Source of the DNA: Pseudomonadota bacterium
Lineage (GTDB): Bacteria > Desulfobacterota > Desulfovibrionia > Desulfovibrionales > Desulfovibrionaceae
DNA: 64,000 nucleotides
Direction: 5' to 3'
Assembly (NCBI GenBank): GCA_023460395.1
Contig: JAEWQB010000014.1
Span: 171,823-235,822, forward strand
The notes under the pieces were generated by a model that was given only the letters and a program-made list of their open reading frames with translations, did no database searches and was not told the origin of the DNA. Shown here piece after piece: positions 34,722-43,375 of this stretch. The position numbers and the translations under genes were made by a program. Every line of letters starts with the position of its first letter. The first letter of the stretch is position 1.

Positions 34722-37700
34722 GTGCGCAGGCTTGTCCGCTTTGTCCTTGCACTTCTGCTCCTGTGCGCGGTGGGAGCCGCTGCCGGAGCCTATGCGCTTT
34801 CCCGCGTGTTGGACAGTGCCGCAGTTAAATTGCAGATAGAAAGCCTTGTCGCGGAAGAAACGGGCGCAACCTGCCGGATAGATGGGGAAGTGGCGGTGTC
34901 TTTGCTGCCTAGGCTTGGCTTGTCTATTGAAGATTTGGTGTTATTCGAGCCTGATACAGACAATGAGCTTTTGCGCATAGGCAGGCTGCACGCCTCTGTG
35001 CGTATTTGGGCGTTGTTTTCCCGCACGTTGGAGTTTGACCGCATTCTGCTTGCCGAGCCTTCATTATTCTTGCGGGTGGATTCCGATGGTTCCATGCCGT
35101 GGGAAGATATTCTCCGGTTACGGCGGGCCGCTTCTACGCAAACTGCTGTTTCTCCGCTTCCCGCCGGCTTTTCTTTGCGGCGCATGACCGCCACCGGCTT
35201 TGACATCCGCAACGGAGTGGTTGAATGGCAGCAAGCTGTGCAGGTTCCGGCTGCCACGCCCTCGCTGGTTTCCGCACCGGACGTGGTGCGCTTTTCCCGC
35301 GTCACACTCTCTGTGGATGCGGATGACGTGCCCCGGTGGTCCGGCTCGCTATTGCTGGAAAGTTCCTTTGCAGAAGCAAATGCGTCCATAACGGCAAATG
35401 GTGAAATGCTGTTTGACCGCGCCTCGCTTTCTCCCCGCATGGTTAATGGCACTGTGGATGTCGCAGGGGGCTTTCAGGTGGATGGCCGTGTCATACCTGT
35501 AACCCTGAAGAGCCTTTTTCAGTTTGCGCCGGGAACGCCGGATGTGGCGTTTCCCGATGTGACCGCGGACGTGGACGGCGTCGGCGTTTCCGCCGCGTTG
35601 CTCCTGACGGGAGCTGATTCCGCCGAGTGGGCGCTGAAAGGGGCGGCGCGGGTCCGTAAGTTGAGCCTGCCGTATTGGTTTGAGTTCGGCGAGAACCTTC
35701 CGCAAAGCCTGCAACATGCGCTGGACGCTCTGGATGGCTCCTGCTCCGTGACGCTTACCCGAAAAGGCGTGTGGGCAGAGGGCTTGCAGGTGCAGTTGCT
35801 TGGCATGCGGTTCTCTGGTGAGGCGGGCGTGGCGGACTTTTCCCGTCCCGTCGTGTACGTGGACGTTTCCGGTCCTTTTGCAGATGTGAACGCGGTCTTT
35901 CCTGAGATCAGGGAAACGCCGCCCAAGCGGCTGCCCGCTCCATCACGGCCCGGTCTTGCTGTGCTGCGGAGCAGCGGGGAGGACGGCCCGTCCGGTTCCG
36001 TCTGGGATAAGGGGCTGCCCTCCGGGCGTGCGGCTTTTGGGAGCAATGCCGAGTTTCCTCTTGTTCCGCCGGAAAATGTTCCGGGGGAGGAAGGGGCGGT
36101 GGGATACGATATCCGCGTGCGCGCGGATAAGGCGGTGGCTCGCTCGTTTTCTATGGAAAATTTTGCTTTTCGTTGCTGGCCCATGCCGCAGACCGGAACA
36201 TATACCTCGTACCGGGTCGGTTCCTTTTATGGCGGCAGCGTAAACGCGTTACTATCCATTCGTCAGGATTTGGGGTTGGACGTATCTGTAGAGAGGGTAA
36301 AGGCTGGCGAACCAAGTAAGCTTATCACGGGCGAGGCCATTCTGGGCGGGGAGATAACCGGCGCTGCGGCGGTGCGGGGCAATGCCCACACCGTATGGGG
36401 ACTTGTCGCCGGGCTGGAAGGTTCGGTGCGGGCTACCCTGCGTGATGGATATGTTCAGTCACTCGCCCTGCGCAGTGGAGAAAAACCTCGTTTTTCCCTT
36501 GCAGAATGCGCACTGGCGCTGGACGGAAAAAGTACACACCCCGCCCCTGATAAGGCGGAGCGGTATTGGCCGTATGACTGGAATTTGCGTGTGGACTACG
36601 TGCCTTCCTCTGCCGGAGCCGCTTCCTCTAAAACGGCAGGCAGCGCGAAAACAACAGGTGGTGGCGTACCGGGCAGGTATTCAGTGCAACTGCGCGGTCC
36701 TGTGGTGGTGGATACAAAACGGGCGCTGCCTGTTCGCGCGACTAAAGCCGCAGGTTCTCTCCGTTGGATTGGCACAGGAGCGCCCATGGGGGCACCTGTC
36801 CCGCTTGATGTCACCCTTACGGGCCAAGTGGATATTGACTTGGATAAGGAAACGCTTTCGGTGGCAAGAGGTTCCGTGACCGCGCCGGAACTTAGCGCCA
36901 CATGCGCGTTTCAGGTATCTTCGTTGCTGGGTGCTCCTCAGTGGGAAGGCTCTGTGAAAATTGCCACGGTAAACCCGCGTGCTGTGTTATCCCGATACGG
37001 CGCTCCTTTGTGGACCATGAGTGATCCCCGTGCGTTAACATCGGGCCAGCTTTTCGCCGGGTTCCGGCTGGCAGACGAAACGCTCTTCCTGCGGGATCTG
37101 CGGCTGGGGGTGGACGGAACGCAACTGAGCGGAACCGCGAAATTCGGCGGGCGAGTCGTTCCGGCATATGAATTTTCGTTGCATGGCGACCGGGTGGATG
37201 CGGACAGATATCTGCCTCCCGCAGTAGCGGACAATGCCACCGTTTCCGCAGACCGGAACGGGACATCTTCGCAGGAGGCACCTAGCACGGCATGGAAGCT
37301 GGACTGGCTCCGGGAAACTTCCATTGCGGGAAACGCACGGTTCGATCACGTCATTTACCGTAACATGGAGTTTTCTGACATCGCGGCTACGCTTGCCGTG
37401 GCAAACGGGCGGTTGCGGCTGGCTCCTTTTTCCGCAGTGTGGTACGGCGGAGAAGCCAGTGGCGAACTGGCTGCCCGTGTGATTTCCGTACCGGAAACCT
37501 CCGTGACCGGGGCCGGAGTACCTGCCGCACAGGCCACAGGGCCGGAGAGAACGGACGGATTGGACACACGAGTCAATTTCTCTGTGAAAAATCTGAATCT
37601 GGAATCAGTGGCTATGCGTTTAGCCGGGCAACAATACGTGGGGGGAACCGCCTCCCTGTATGGCGACTTGCGTGGGATTGTCCGGGGTGGTGACGATATT

Positions 37701-38147
37701 CCCGGTGCCATGGGGGGCATATGGGGATTTGAAATTCAGCGCGGGTTTTATAGTACCTCCACCCGTGCTGACGGCACACGCAGCCGCACACCTTTTTCCC
37801 ACAGTTCCGCAGACGGGCAGATGGATCGCGGCGTGCTGACGAGTGATAATTTTTCTCTGCAATCCACGCTGGTTTCCATGGCTGGGGGTGGCAAGGTGGA
37901 CCTTGTACGCAGAGAAATGGACACGGCTATCAATGTTACCTACGCCGAGGTGCCTACATTCCCCGTTCGTATTTATGGCAAAATCGCCGACCCGCAGTTT
38001 TCCGTGCGTGGGGCGCAGATTATTCCCCGTACTATTGAAAAATTGGGGGGCGGTGTCTTCAATCTTTTTAAGCGGGTGATCACCAGCCCCTTCCGCGCTT
38101 TGGAAATGCTGGGCAATATCGGCAGCAACAGCACCCAGACGCCGTAA
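34722..38147 (+). CDS. Very large AsmA family protein
   Basis: A 1141-residue protein of the AsmA/TamB-like group of inner-membrane-anchored periplasmic proteins that act in envelope lipid transport. A single N-terminal signal-anchor helix (VRFVLALLLLCAVGAAAGAYAL) is followed by an AsmA N-terminal domain (VSLLPRLGLSIEDLVL, typical beta-taco start) and a C-terminal AsmA_2-like domain with FSVKNLNLESVAMRL and LTSDNFSLQSTLVSMAGGGKVDLVRREMD, ending in VRIYGKIADPQFSVRG. The start is GTG at 34722 behind GGAGGAAAG. About twice the length of classical AsmA. Stands alone between a hydroxyacid dehydrogenase and a two-component system. Confidence 0.9.
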   Translation: MRRLVRFVLALLLLCAVGAAAGAYALSRVLDSAAVKLQIESLVAEETGATCRIDGEVAVSLLPRLGLSIEDLVLFEPDTDNELLRIGRLHASVRIWALFSRTLEFDRILLAEPSLFLRVDSDGSMPWEDILRLRRAASTQTAVSPLPAGFSLRRMTATGFDIRNGVVEWQQAVQVPAATPSLVSAPDVVRFSRVTLSVDADDVPRWSGSLLLESSFAEANASITANGEMLFDRASLSPRMVNGTVDVAGGFQVDGRVIPVTLKSLFQFAPGTPDVAFPDVTADVDGVGVSAALLLTGADSAEWALKGAARVRKLSLPYWFEFGENLPQSLQHALDALDGSCSVTLTRKGVWAEGLQVQLLGMRFSGEAGVADFSRPVVYVDVSGPFADVNAVFPEIRETPPKRLPAPSRPGLAVLRSSGEDGPSGSVWDKGLPSGRAAFGSNAEFPLVPPENVPGEEGAVGYDIRVRADKAVARSFSMENFAFRCWPMPQTGTYTSYRVGSFYGGSVNALLSIRQDLGLDVSVERVKAGEPSKLITGEAILGGEITGAAAVRGNAHTVWGLVAGLEGSVRATLRDGYVQSLALRSGEKPRFSLAECALALDGKSTHPAPDKAERYWPYDWNLRVDYVPSSAGAASSKTAGSAKTTGGGVPGRYSVQLRGPVVVDTKRALPVRATKAAGSLRWIGTGAPMGAPVPLDVTLTGQVDIDLDKETLSVARGSVTAPELSATCAFQVSSLLGAPQWEGSVKIATVNPRAVLSRYGAPLWTMSDPRALTSGQLFAGFRLADETLFLRDLRLGVDGTQLSGTAKFGGRVVPAYEFSLHGDRVDADRYLPPAVADNATVSADRNGTSSQEAPSTAWKLDWLRETSIAGNARFDHVIYRNMEFSDIAATLAVANGRLRLAPFSAVWYGGEASGELAARVISVPETSVTGAGVPAAQATGPERTDGLDTRVNFSVKNLNLESVAMRLAGQQYVGGTASLYGDLRGIVRGGDDIPGAMGGIWGFEIQRGFYSTSTRADGTRSRTPFSHSSADGQMDRGVLTSDNFSLQSTLVSMAGGGKVDLVRREMDTAINVTYAEVPTFPVRIYGKIADPQFSVRGAQIIPRTIEKLGGGVFNLFKRVITSPFRALEMLGNIGSNSTQTP

Positions 38148-38497
38148 CAACCAGCGTCCATTCCTCCCCTTTTATCGATTCATCACTGTGCAGTTTTATG
38201 CACAAATATTTTTTCTTGCACATACGTGCAGAAAATGCTGCAATATTTTGCACAAATTCCGCGCCTCTCCTGAATCTAGGAAAAATGGAAAGCGTGTTTT
38301 TGGCCCGTTCCCGGTACACCGGCGGAACAGGAAAAGACATTTTCGCGCGTGTGCAAAACTTGGCACAGCTTTTTCATGCATGCGGGCGCGTTCTCCGCAT
38401 AAGGGGATGCAGGGATCATCCGGTTATCCACGCGTCCCTTCTTTTTTCCAAGTTTGCGCGGTTTGCAAAAGCTACAGGCAGATATGCCAGAGGATAT
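38148..38497 (+). promoter_or_regulatory. AT-rich promoter region with TGCA inverted repeats upstream of the histidine kinase
   Basis: No gene in these 350 bp. Four related inverted repeats are seen: TGTGCA-N6-TGCACA (38187-38204), TGCACATACGTGCA (38217-38230), TGCA-N6-TGCA (38239-38252) and TGTGC-N8-GCACA (38350-38367). The last overlaps TTGGCAC, a possible sigma-54 -24 element with a poor -12. This looks like an enhancer cluster for the adjacent NtrC-type regulator. Confidence 0.5.
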
Positions 38498-40195
38498 ATG
38501 GAAATAGCCGATCTTAACAAAGAGCGCAGTACCCTTATCATCGCGGTTATGGCGTTGGTAACCATAGGGCTTTCGCTCATCATCTCCACAGGGCAAACAC
38601 TCAGCCGTCAGGAAGAGGCGGGCATTTTGCACCTTCAGCTTTCCGCCCGCTCAGTGCTACAGGCCGTGGAAAGCTCGTTGCGTGCGGGCATGTTTGTGCG
38701 CCCGGACGCGGGCTTTTTCCGCCCGGACACGGCGGAATACTTCCGCGAGTTGGAACGCAGTGGCGAAGTGGTTTTTGTGGGCATCATCGACGAACGGGGT
38801 GGGCGGGTTATTAGCTCGCGGGAAAATGCCAACGAAACCGCCACAATCATGTTTCCCCCGGAGGCGCTGCCCACTTTGCGGGAACTGGGAGAATGGTCCG
38901 GCAGAGCCGCGTATGGTAAAAATAAGGTCTATGTATACGCCCGGCGGACCATGGGGTCCGTTTCCCGGCACGATGAGGCGGGGAATTTGCTCCCGTCATT
39001 CCTTGTGGTGGGGTTGGATATGTCTAAGCACATGGCGGTGTATCAGGGCTTCCGGCAAAACGCCCTGTTTCAGGCCGCGTATATTTTAGCGGCGGCGTTG
39101 TTTATCTGGGCGCTGGCTATGGGGCTGCTCAAGCGGCGTGAATTGGCGGGGAAGGCCCTGCAACTGGAGCGTTTTCAGGCAAAGCTGTTAGATAATTTGC
39201 CGGATGGCTTGCTTATTGTCAGTCCTACCAATGTTATTCGCGCGGCTAATCCGGCAGCGCACGCGATTTTGAATGCCAAAGGTTCCGGGCTGGCGGGTTT
39301 GCCGTTGGAACAACTTCCCGGAGATGTGGGCGACTGCCTTATGCCGCCGGAAGAGGACACTGTATCCGGTTGGCAACGCCGAACCGCGAAGGGGGCGCAC
39401 CTTGAAATCCTTTCAGTGCCCTTGCGGGAACATGATGAGGAAGGGGCGCGGCTTGTGCTCATTCGTGACAGAACCCGGCTGCGGGAACTGGAAAAGAGCC
39501 TTGCCGATGCTGAAAAAATGGCTGCGGTGGGCACACTCGCCGCCGGGGTGGCCCATGAAATTCGTAATCCCCTCAGTTCTCTTCGTGGGTTCGCGCAGTA
39601 TTTTGCCAAAAAATTTAAAGGAAACGAGCCGGATGAAACCTATGCGCAGACTATGATCCGCGAGGCGGACAGGCTGAACCGCGTTATCACCGACTTGCTG
39701 TACCTTTCAAGACCCCGCTCAGTGCAACCGGGCGAGGTGAGCCTGTTGCAGCTTTCTGAGGACATCAGCAATCTTGTACGCATGGACCTTGAGGACCGCA
39801 ATGCGCGGTTGGAGATCAGCCTTGAGGCACAGACGCTGCTGGCGGATGAAGACCTGCTTAAGCAGGCAGTGCTGAATCTGGTGTTGAATAGTTTGGATGC
39901 ACTGGCGGAAATGGGGGGAGAAGCGCGGCATATTCACATCGCGTCGGCTTTTGGCGATGGCGGCGTGTGGATTTTTGTCCGTGATACTGGTCCGGGTATG
40001 ACCAAGGAACAGAAAGAGCAGGCCTTTGAGCCGTTTTTTACCACCAAATCAAAGGGGTCGGGGCTGGGGTTGGCGCTGGTGCATAAAACCATGCGCGAGC
40101 ACGGTGGCAAAGCGCTTATTGAGTCTGAGAAGGGGCGTGGTACCACTGTGGCCCTGTTTTTTCCCGATGCGGACCAGACCGACTGGCAGGATTGA
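38498..40195 (+). CDS. Sensor histidine kinase of an NtrC-type two-component system
   Basis: About 565 residues. ATG at 38498 behind AGAGGA, just before the first membrane helix (about 13-31). A periplasmic sensor of about 155 residues (VGIIDERGGRVISS, PAS-like/dCACHE-like strands) ends at a second helix (about 190-212). A cytoplasmic PAS domain (DNLPDGLLIVSPTNVIRAAN) precedes the HisKA H-box GVAHEIRNPLSSLRG (His about 350). The ATPase domain has N-box NLVLNSLDAL, G1 DTGPGMT and G2 GSGLGLALVH. The plan is that of ZraS/AtoS kinases. It is followed after 32 bp by its cognate regulator. The ligand is unknown. Confidence 0.92.
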   Translation: MEIADLNKERSTLIIAVMALVTIGLSLIISTGQTLSRQEEAGILHLQLSARSVLQAVESSLRAGMFVRPDAGFFRPDTAEYFRELERSGEVVFVGIIDERGGRVISSRENANETATIMFPPEALPTLRELGEWSGRAAYGKNKVYVYARRTMGSVSRHDEAGNLLPSFLVVGLDMSKHMAVYQGFRQNALFQAAYILAAALFIWALAMGLLKRRELAGKALQLERFQAKLLDNLPDGLLIVSPTNVIRAANPAAHAILNAKGSGLAGLPLEQLPGDVGDCLMPPEEDTVSGWQRRTAKGAHLEILSVPLREHDEEGARLVLIRDRTRLRELEKSLADAEKMAAVGTLAAGVAHEIRNPLSSLRGFAQYFAKKFKGNEPDETYAQTMIREADRLNRVITDLLYLSRPRSVQPGEVSLLQLSEDISNLVRMDLEDRNARLEISLEAQTLLADEDLLKQAVLNLVLNSLDALAEMGGEARHIHIASAFGDGGVWIFVRDTGPGMTKEQKEQAFEPFFTTKSKGSGLGLALVHKTMREHGGKALIESEKGRGTTVALFFPDADQTDWQD

Positions 40196-40227
40196 TGCGA
40201 GCACGGAACGAGATGGAGTAATACGGT

Positions 40228-41676
40228 ATGCGACGACTGCTTGTGATTGACGATGAACCGGGATTGCGGCTGATGATGCGTGCGGTGATGGAAGATGCCG
40301 GGTGGCAGGTGGCAGAGGCTGGTTCGGGGGAGGCCGGACTGGACTATCTGGCCCGTGAGGAAGCGAATGTGGTGCTGCTCGACATGCGCATGCCGGGCAT
40401 GGACGGAAGCGAAACGCTCGCCCACATTCTGGAACGGTTTCCCGGTCTGCCCGTCATCATGCTTACTGCGTATGGTACTGTCGGTTCTGCTGTGGAAGCC
40501 ATGAAGCGCGGTGCATTCGACTATCTTTCCAAACCGGCGGATAATGAAGAACTCATTGCTGTGATGGAAAAAGCGTATGAATACGGAAGATTGCTCGCTG
40601 AAAACGAAAATTTGCGACGTAAGTTGGCGGCGGGAGATCCCACAGAGCATATTGTGGGTGGCAGTCCCGCCATGCAGCGGGTGCTGGATCTGATTCGTCA
40701 GGCCGGACCGTCGGAGGCCACGGTGCTGGTGATGGGTGAATCTGGAACAGGAAAGGAGCTTATCGCTGAAGCCTTGCATGAGGTCAGCTCGCGTGCGGCA
40801 CGTCCGCTTGTTAAGGTTAACTGTGCGGCACTGCCCGGAAATTTGTTGGAAAGCGAATTGTTCGGGTACATGAAGGGCGCTTTTACAGGTGCGGTGAAGG
40901 ATAAACCCGGGCGGTTCCAACTCGCGCGGGGGGGCACCTTGTTTTTGGATGAAATTGGCGAAATGCCTGTGGAATTGCAGGCTAAATTGCTGCGTGCGTT
41001 GCAGGAACGCGTGGTGGAGCCTTTGGGGGCGGTCCGTCCGGTGGAGGTCGATGTGCGCATCATCGCCGCGACCAATAAAAATTTGCGTGAGGCTGTGGCT
41101 CGTGGCGAGTTCCGCGAAGACCTGTACTTTCGTCTGAATGTGTTGGAGATTGTCTCTCCGGCGCTTCGCCATAGAAAAGACGATATTCCTCTTCTCGTCA
41201 GCCGCTTGCTTGATAAGTTGAGCAAAAAGAACCGGAAGGACATTCGCACAGTCAGCCCGGATTTTATGCAGGCCCTCATGGCGTATAGATGGCCCGGTAA
41301 CGTGCGCGAACTGGAAAATGTGCTGGAGCGGGCGCTTATTCTTTCCCGTTCAGAAACGCTGGGGGTGGAGTCACTTCCGTCTCAATTCAGTCCCGCCGCG
41401 TTGGCAGCCGCTTCCGCCATGGACGATATGCCCGGCGGGCAGGTCGGGGCGTCAGGGTATGCCGGGGGCGGTATCTCTTTGGGCGGCGACATGCCGATGG
41501 AGTTTCGCGCGGCACGGGTTCGTCCTAAAACGCTGGATGATGCGGAGCGTATGGCGCTTGTGGACGCGCTGGAAGCACAGGGGGGACACAGAGAACGCAC
41601 GGCGGACGCACTGGGCATCAGCCGCCGCACATTGCAGTACAAGCTGCGCAAGTATGGGTTAACCCGGCGGCAATGA
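40228..41676 (+). CDS. Sigma-54-dependent response regulator (NtrC/ZraR family)
   Basis: A 482-residue protein. The receiver domain (1-120) has the acidic pair IDDE and phosphoacceptor Asp in LLDMRMPGMDG (about 52). The AAA+ domain has Walker A GESGTGKE (about 170), the sigma-54 contact loop GAFTGA (about 217), Walker B GGTLFLDEIG, and the arginine-finger region REDLYFRLNV. The C-terminal Fis-type helix-turn-helix is at HRERTADALGISRRTLQYKL (about 452-475). All elements for sigma-54 activation are intact. A Gly/Met-rich linker (about 395-430) separates AAA+ and HTH. Phosphorylated by the upstream kinase; targets likely include TGCA-type palindromes upstream of the kinase. Confidence 0.94.
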   Translation: MRRLLVIDDEPGLRLMMRAVMEDAGWQVAEAGSGEAGLDYLAREEANVVLLDMRMPGMDGSETLAHILERFPGLPVIMLTAYGTVGSAVEAMKRGAFDYLSKPADNEELIAVMEKAYEYGRLLAENENLRRKLAAGDPTEHIVGGSPAMQRVLDLIRQAGPSEATVLVMGESGTGKELIAEALHEVSSRAARPLVKVNCAALPGNLLESELFGYMKGAFTGAVKDKPGRFQLARGGTLFLDEIGEMPVELQAKLLRALQERVVEPLGAVRPVEVDVRIIAATNKNLREAVARGEFREDLYFRLNVLEIVSPALRHRKDDIPLLVSRLLDKLSKKNRKDIRTVSPDFMQALMAYRWPGNVRELENVLERALILSRSETLGVESLPSQFSPAALAAASAMDDMPGGQVGASGYAGGGISLGGDMPMEFRAARVRPKTLDDAERMALVDALEAQGGHRERTADALGISRRTLQYKLRKYGLTRRQ

Positions 41677-41698
41677 TGATCACACCGTCGTCTGCGTA

Positions 41699-41744
41699 AC
41701 GTCATCTTTCTGTCCGGGAACCGTCACAACGCACTCTGTATGAG
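41699..41744 (+). promoter_or_regulatory. Pho-box-like array and -10 in front of phoA
   Basis: Three 7-mers spaced by 4 bp on the coding strand: ACGTCAT (41699-41705), CTGTCCG (41710-41716), CCGTCAC (41721-41727). This is the 7+4+7 layout of PhoB sites (CTGTCAT-N4-CTGTCAY). A TATGAG hexamer at 41739-41744 is correctly placed as -10. Sequence match is moderate. Confidence 0.5.
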
Positions 41745-41795
41745 CTTGAGAACTGATTATCTGTTCGTCAACCTTCGTTAAGGAGTGTGTTTGCT

Positions 41796-43283
41796 ATGCG
41801 TTGTTTCCTTCGTAAGGGCGGTCAGGTCTGTTTGTGGGCTATCGCGCTGTTTTTTGTGCTATTGCAGGGCGCGTATGCTGAAGGCGGTCACTATACAGGC
41901 AAGCCAGCCAAATATGTATTTCTGTTCATCGGCGATGGCATGGGAGTGCCCCAGCAGGTAGCCACGGAAGCCTTTTTGGGCCGCAAGCTGCTCATGAGCG
42001 AATTTCCGGGCCAAGGCATGACCACTACCCCGGCTAAAGACCGCTTTATTGTAGATTCCGCCGCAGCCGCTACAGCCATCAGCGCCGGGCAGATCACCAA
42101 CGTGGGCATGATTGGCATGGCACCGGATTCTTCGCATGTGAAGACGGTGGCGGAAATGGCTAAGGAACGAGGCATGAAGGTGGGCATTGTTTCCAGCGTG
42201 TCCATAGACCACGCCACGCCCGCCGCATTTTACGCGCACGTGCCCAAGCGGTCCCAATATCACTACATAGACCACGCCATTGCGGAAAGCGGGTTTGACT
42301 ATTTCGCGGGTGGCGGCCTGAAAGATCCTGAAGGCAAGCGCAAGGGGGTCGAATCGCGCGGGAACGCTTTGGACGCCATTACCAAGGCTGGTTTCGCCAT
42401 TGTGAATTCCCGTACCGCGTTTAACGCACTCACCCCCGCCTCCGGCAAGGTACTGGCCTACAACGAATGGTTGCAGGACTCCGGTGCCATGCCCTACGCC
42501 ATGGATTCGCGCAAGGGTAAGGACATCACGCTTGCGGAATTTACCCGCAAGGGCATTGACTTATTGGACAACGACAAGGGCTTCTTTATGATGGTGGAAG
42601 GGGGCAAAATTGACTGGGCTTGCCACGCCAACGACGCGAAAGCCGCCATCCGTGACACAGAAGCTTTTGAACAGGCCGTGGCGGAAGCTGTGGCCTTCTA
42701 CCGTAAGCACCCGGAAGAAACCGCGATTATTGTTACCGGCGACCATGAATGCGGTGGCATGACGCTGGGCTTTGCCGGAACGCAGTATGACAGCCACTTC
42801 AATGTGCTGGACGCGCAGTCTGTTTCTTTCCAATTCTTCACCGACGATGTTTTGGGTGAATTGCTGAAGAGCAAAAAAGATTCGCTGACGTTTGCGGACG
42901 TGCAGCCGCTGATCACCCGGTATTTCGGACTCCGTTTCAGCGGAGACGCTGCTGCGGACCCCATGGTGCTGAAGCCGTACGAACTGGCCCAGCTTGAGGC
43001 CGGGTTTGCCATGACCATGCAAGTGCAGGCTGGCAAGGGTGGTGAAGAGGCGGAACGTCTTTATAGCGAATATGACCCGCTTACCGTTTCCATAACACAT
43101 CTTGTGAACAACAAAGCCGGTTTGGCGTGGACTTCCTACTCGCATACCGCTGTTCCTGTTGTCACTTCCGCTATCGGTGTGGGAGCCAATTCGTTCAACA
43201 GCTCCTACCATCAATCCGCCATCGCCATGAAGATTATGGCGCTGCTGGGTGTGCAACCGCAGGTGCAGATTGCCTCTCGCTAA
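41796..43283 (+). CDS. phoA: Alkaline phosphatase (PhoA family)
   Basis: A 495-residue periplasmic phosphomonoesterase. Signal peptide ALFFVLLQGAYA (cleavage near residue 28). Metal and active-site motifs are complete: FIGDGMG (Zn/Mg Asp), nucleophile Ser in VDSAAAATAI (about 88), MVEGGKIDWACHAND, and VTGDHECGGM with the Zn-binding Asp/His pair. The His in the C-terminal SYSHTAVPV is the last zinc ligand. AAGGAG lies 10 bp before the ATG at 41796; the GTG at 41787 is too close to it. A Pho-box-like array upstream suggests induction by phosphate starvation. Followed by a terminator. Confidence 0.93.
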   Translation: MRCFLRKGGQVCLWAIALFFVLLQGAYAEGGHYTGKPAKYVFLFIGDGMGVPQQVATEAFLGRKLLMSEFPGQGMTTTPAKDRFIVDSAAAATAISAGQITNVGMIGMAPDSSHVKTVAEMAKERGMKVGIVSSVSIDHATPAAFYAHVPKRSQYHYIDHAIAESGFDYFAGGGLKDPEGKRKGVESRGNALDAITKAGFAIVNSRTAFNALTPASGKVLAYNEWLQDSGAMPYAMDSRKGKDITLAEFTRKGIDLLDNDKGFFMMVEGGKIDWACHANDAKAAIRDTEAFEQAVAEAVAFYRKHPEETAIIVTGDHECGGMTLGFAGTQYDSHFNVLDAQSVSFQFFTDDVLGELLKSKKDSLTFADVQPLITRYFGLRFSGDAAADPMVLKPYELAQLEAGFAMTMQVQAGKGGEEAERLYSEYDPLTVSITHLVNNKAGLAWTSYSHTAVPVVTSAIGVGANSFNSSYHQSAIAMKIMALLGVQPQVQIASR

Positions 43284-43315
43284 GACAGCGTTGCTGCTAC
43301 GAGTTTGAAACATGC

Positions 43316-43345
43316 GGGCGGTGCGACGTTGTCGTGCCGCCCTTT
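43316..43345 (+). terminator. Terminator after phoA
   Basis: GGGCGG-T-GCGAC and GTCG-TG-CCGCCC fold into a near-perfect hairpin, followed by TTTCC. The U-tract is short. Confidence 0.65.
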
Positions 43346-43375
43346 CCATAACATTTGGGCGGAGTGGAGTGCTTC

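Noticed and set aside
38361..38380. Sigma-54 promoter TTGGCAC...TTTCA
   Set aside because: The -24 part is good, but the -12 GC is missing, so I list only the palindromes as supported.
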